A DNA stretch of 64,000 bases from Erwinia piriflorinigrans CFBP 5888 (GTDB lineage: Bacteria > Pseudomonadota > Gammaproteobacteria > Enterobacterales > Enterobacteriaceae): positions 1-64,000 of the forward strand of contig NZ_CAHS01000011.1 of NCBI RefSeq assembly GCF_001050515.1. The letters run 5' to 3'. The notes under the pieces were generated by a model that was not told the DNA's origin, did not search any database, and saw only the letters and a list, made by a program, of their open reading frames with translations. The position numbers were made by a program, and so were the translations under genes. Positions 63,908 through 64,000 of the stretch are shown one piece after another. The first letter of the stretch is position 1. Each line of letters starts with the position of its first letter.

Positions 63908-64000
63908 TTACCGTTTCAGCCGTTCCTTAGCTAGTCGCGCCACATTGTGCATTTCGTCCAGCAGCTCCAGCAGCTCGGGTTCTGACGCCGTGATATCGTC
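63908..64000 (-). CDS. barA: 3' end of a minus-strand gene, probably barA
   Basis: Thirty codons and a TAA stop at 63908-63910 are open on the minus strand up to the window edge. They encode a helical, Leu/Glu-rich tail (SEPELLELLDEMHNVARLAK), consistent with the end of a histidine-phosphotransfer domain. In E. coli barA lies beyond yqcA and the gud genes, on the strand opposite to yqcA, so position and strand agree with BarA, the sensor kinase that drives UvrY and csrB. The fragment is too short for certainty. Confidence 0.5.
   Translation of the reverse strand, partial: DDITASEPELLELLDEMHNVARLAKERLKR

Overview
The window comes from the chromosome of a gamma-proteobacterium of the order Enterobacterales. 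The gene order from aas to the truC/yqcA block follows the 61-64 minute region of the Escherichia coli map almost gene by gene (aas-lplT-tas-ygdR-ygdQ-mutH-rppH-ptsP-lgt-thyA-ppdAB-ygdB-ppdC-recC-ptrA-recB-recD-argA-amiC-initiator tRNAs-mltA-tcdA-csdEA-ygdI-gcvB-gcvA-ygdD-rlmM-xni-ppnN-queF-syd-csrB-yqcC-truC-yqcA). Protein sequences are diverged from E. coli, the GC content is fairly high, and the accessory genes suggest Erwinia, Pantoea or a close relative. The genus is an inference, not proven here.

Left part, accessory (1 to about 19.2 kb). A two-partner secretion locus lies on the minus strand: a TpsB transporter and a very large TpsA/CdiA-like exoprotein that runs off the left edge. Both genes carry a frameshift as read. 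Next come an OmrA/OmrB-type small RNA with an OmpR-like site, a second FtsI-type transpeptidase, and an mdtABC efflux operon that ends in an outer-membrane factor instead of mdtD. A 22-codon upstream reading frame with a strong ribosome binding site precedes mdtA. An AT-rich orphan gene with an effector-like N-terminus follows, and behind it sits a decayed copy of its 3' end.

Middle part, core (19.2 to 45.4 kb). This holds lysophospholipid recycling (aas, lplT), mismatch repair (mutH), a cluster of DnaA boxes at the position of the DARS2 DnaA-reactivating site, RNA 5'-end processing (rppH), the nitrogen phosphotransferase enzyme (ptsP), lipoprotein maturation (lgt), thyA, a D-Ala-D-Ala dipeptidase inserted between thyA and ppdA, four prepilin-like genes, and the RecBCD genes with ptrA between recC and recB.

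Right part, core (45.4 to 64 kb). This holds argA under tandem ARG boxes, amiC, two initiator tRNA genes, mltA, the tcdA/csdE/csdA sulfur and t6A group, the divergent gcvA/gcvB regulator pair, rlmM, xni, ppnN, queF and syd. The global regulatory RNA csrB (rsmB) follows, with UvrY sites upstream and an internal segmental duplication. yqcC-truC-yqcA, a glycerate kinase and the 3' tip of a gene that by position is probably barA complete the window. BarA-UvrY activates csrB in relatives, so the right end may carry both the sensor and its main RNA target.

No CRISPR array, insertion sequence, prophage or integrase was seen. The most unusual items are the tetranucleotide frameshift in tpsA, the upstream peptide at mdtA, the orphan gene with its decayed duplicate, the enlarged csrB, the SSD motif in the FtsI paralogue, and a possible Shine-Dalgarno switch upstream of ppnN.
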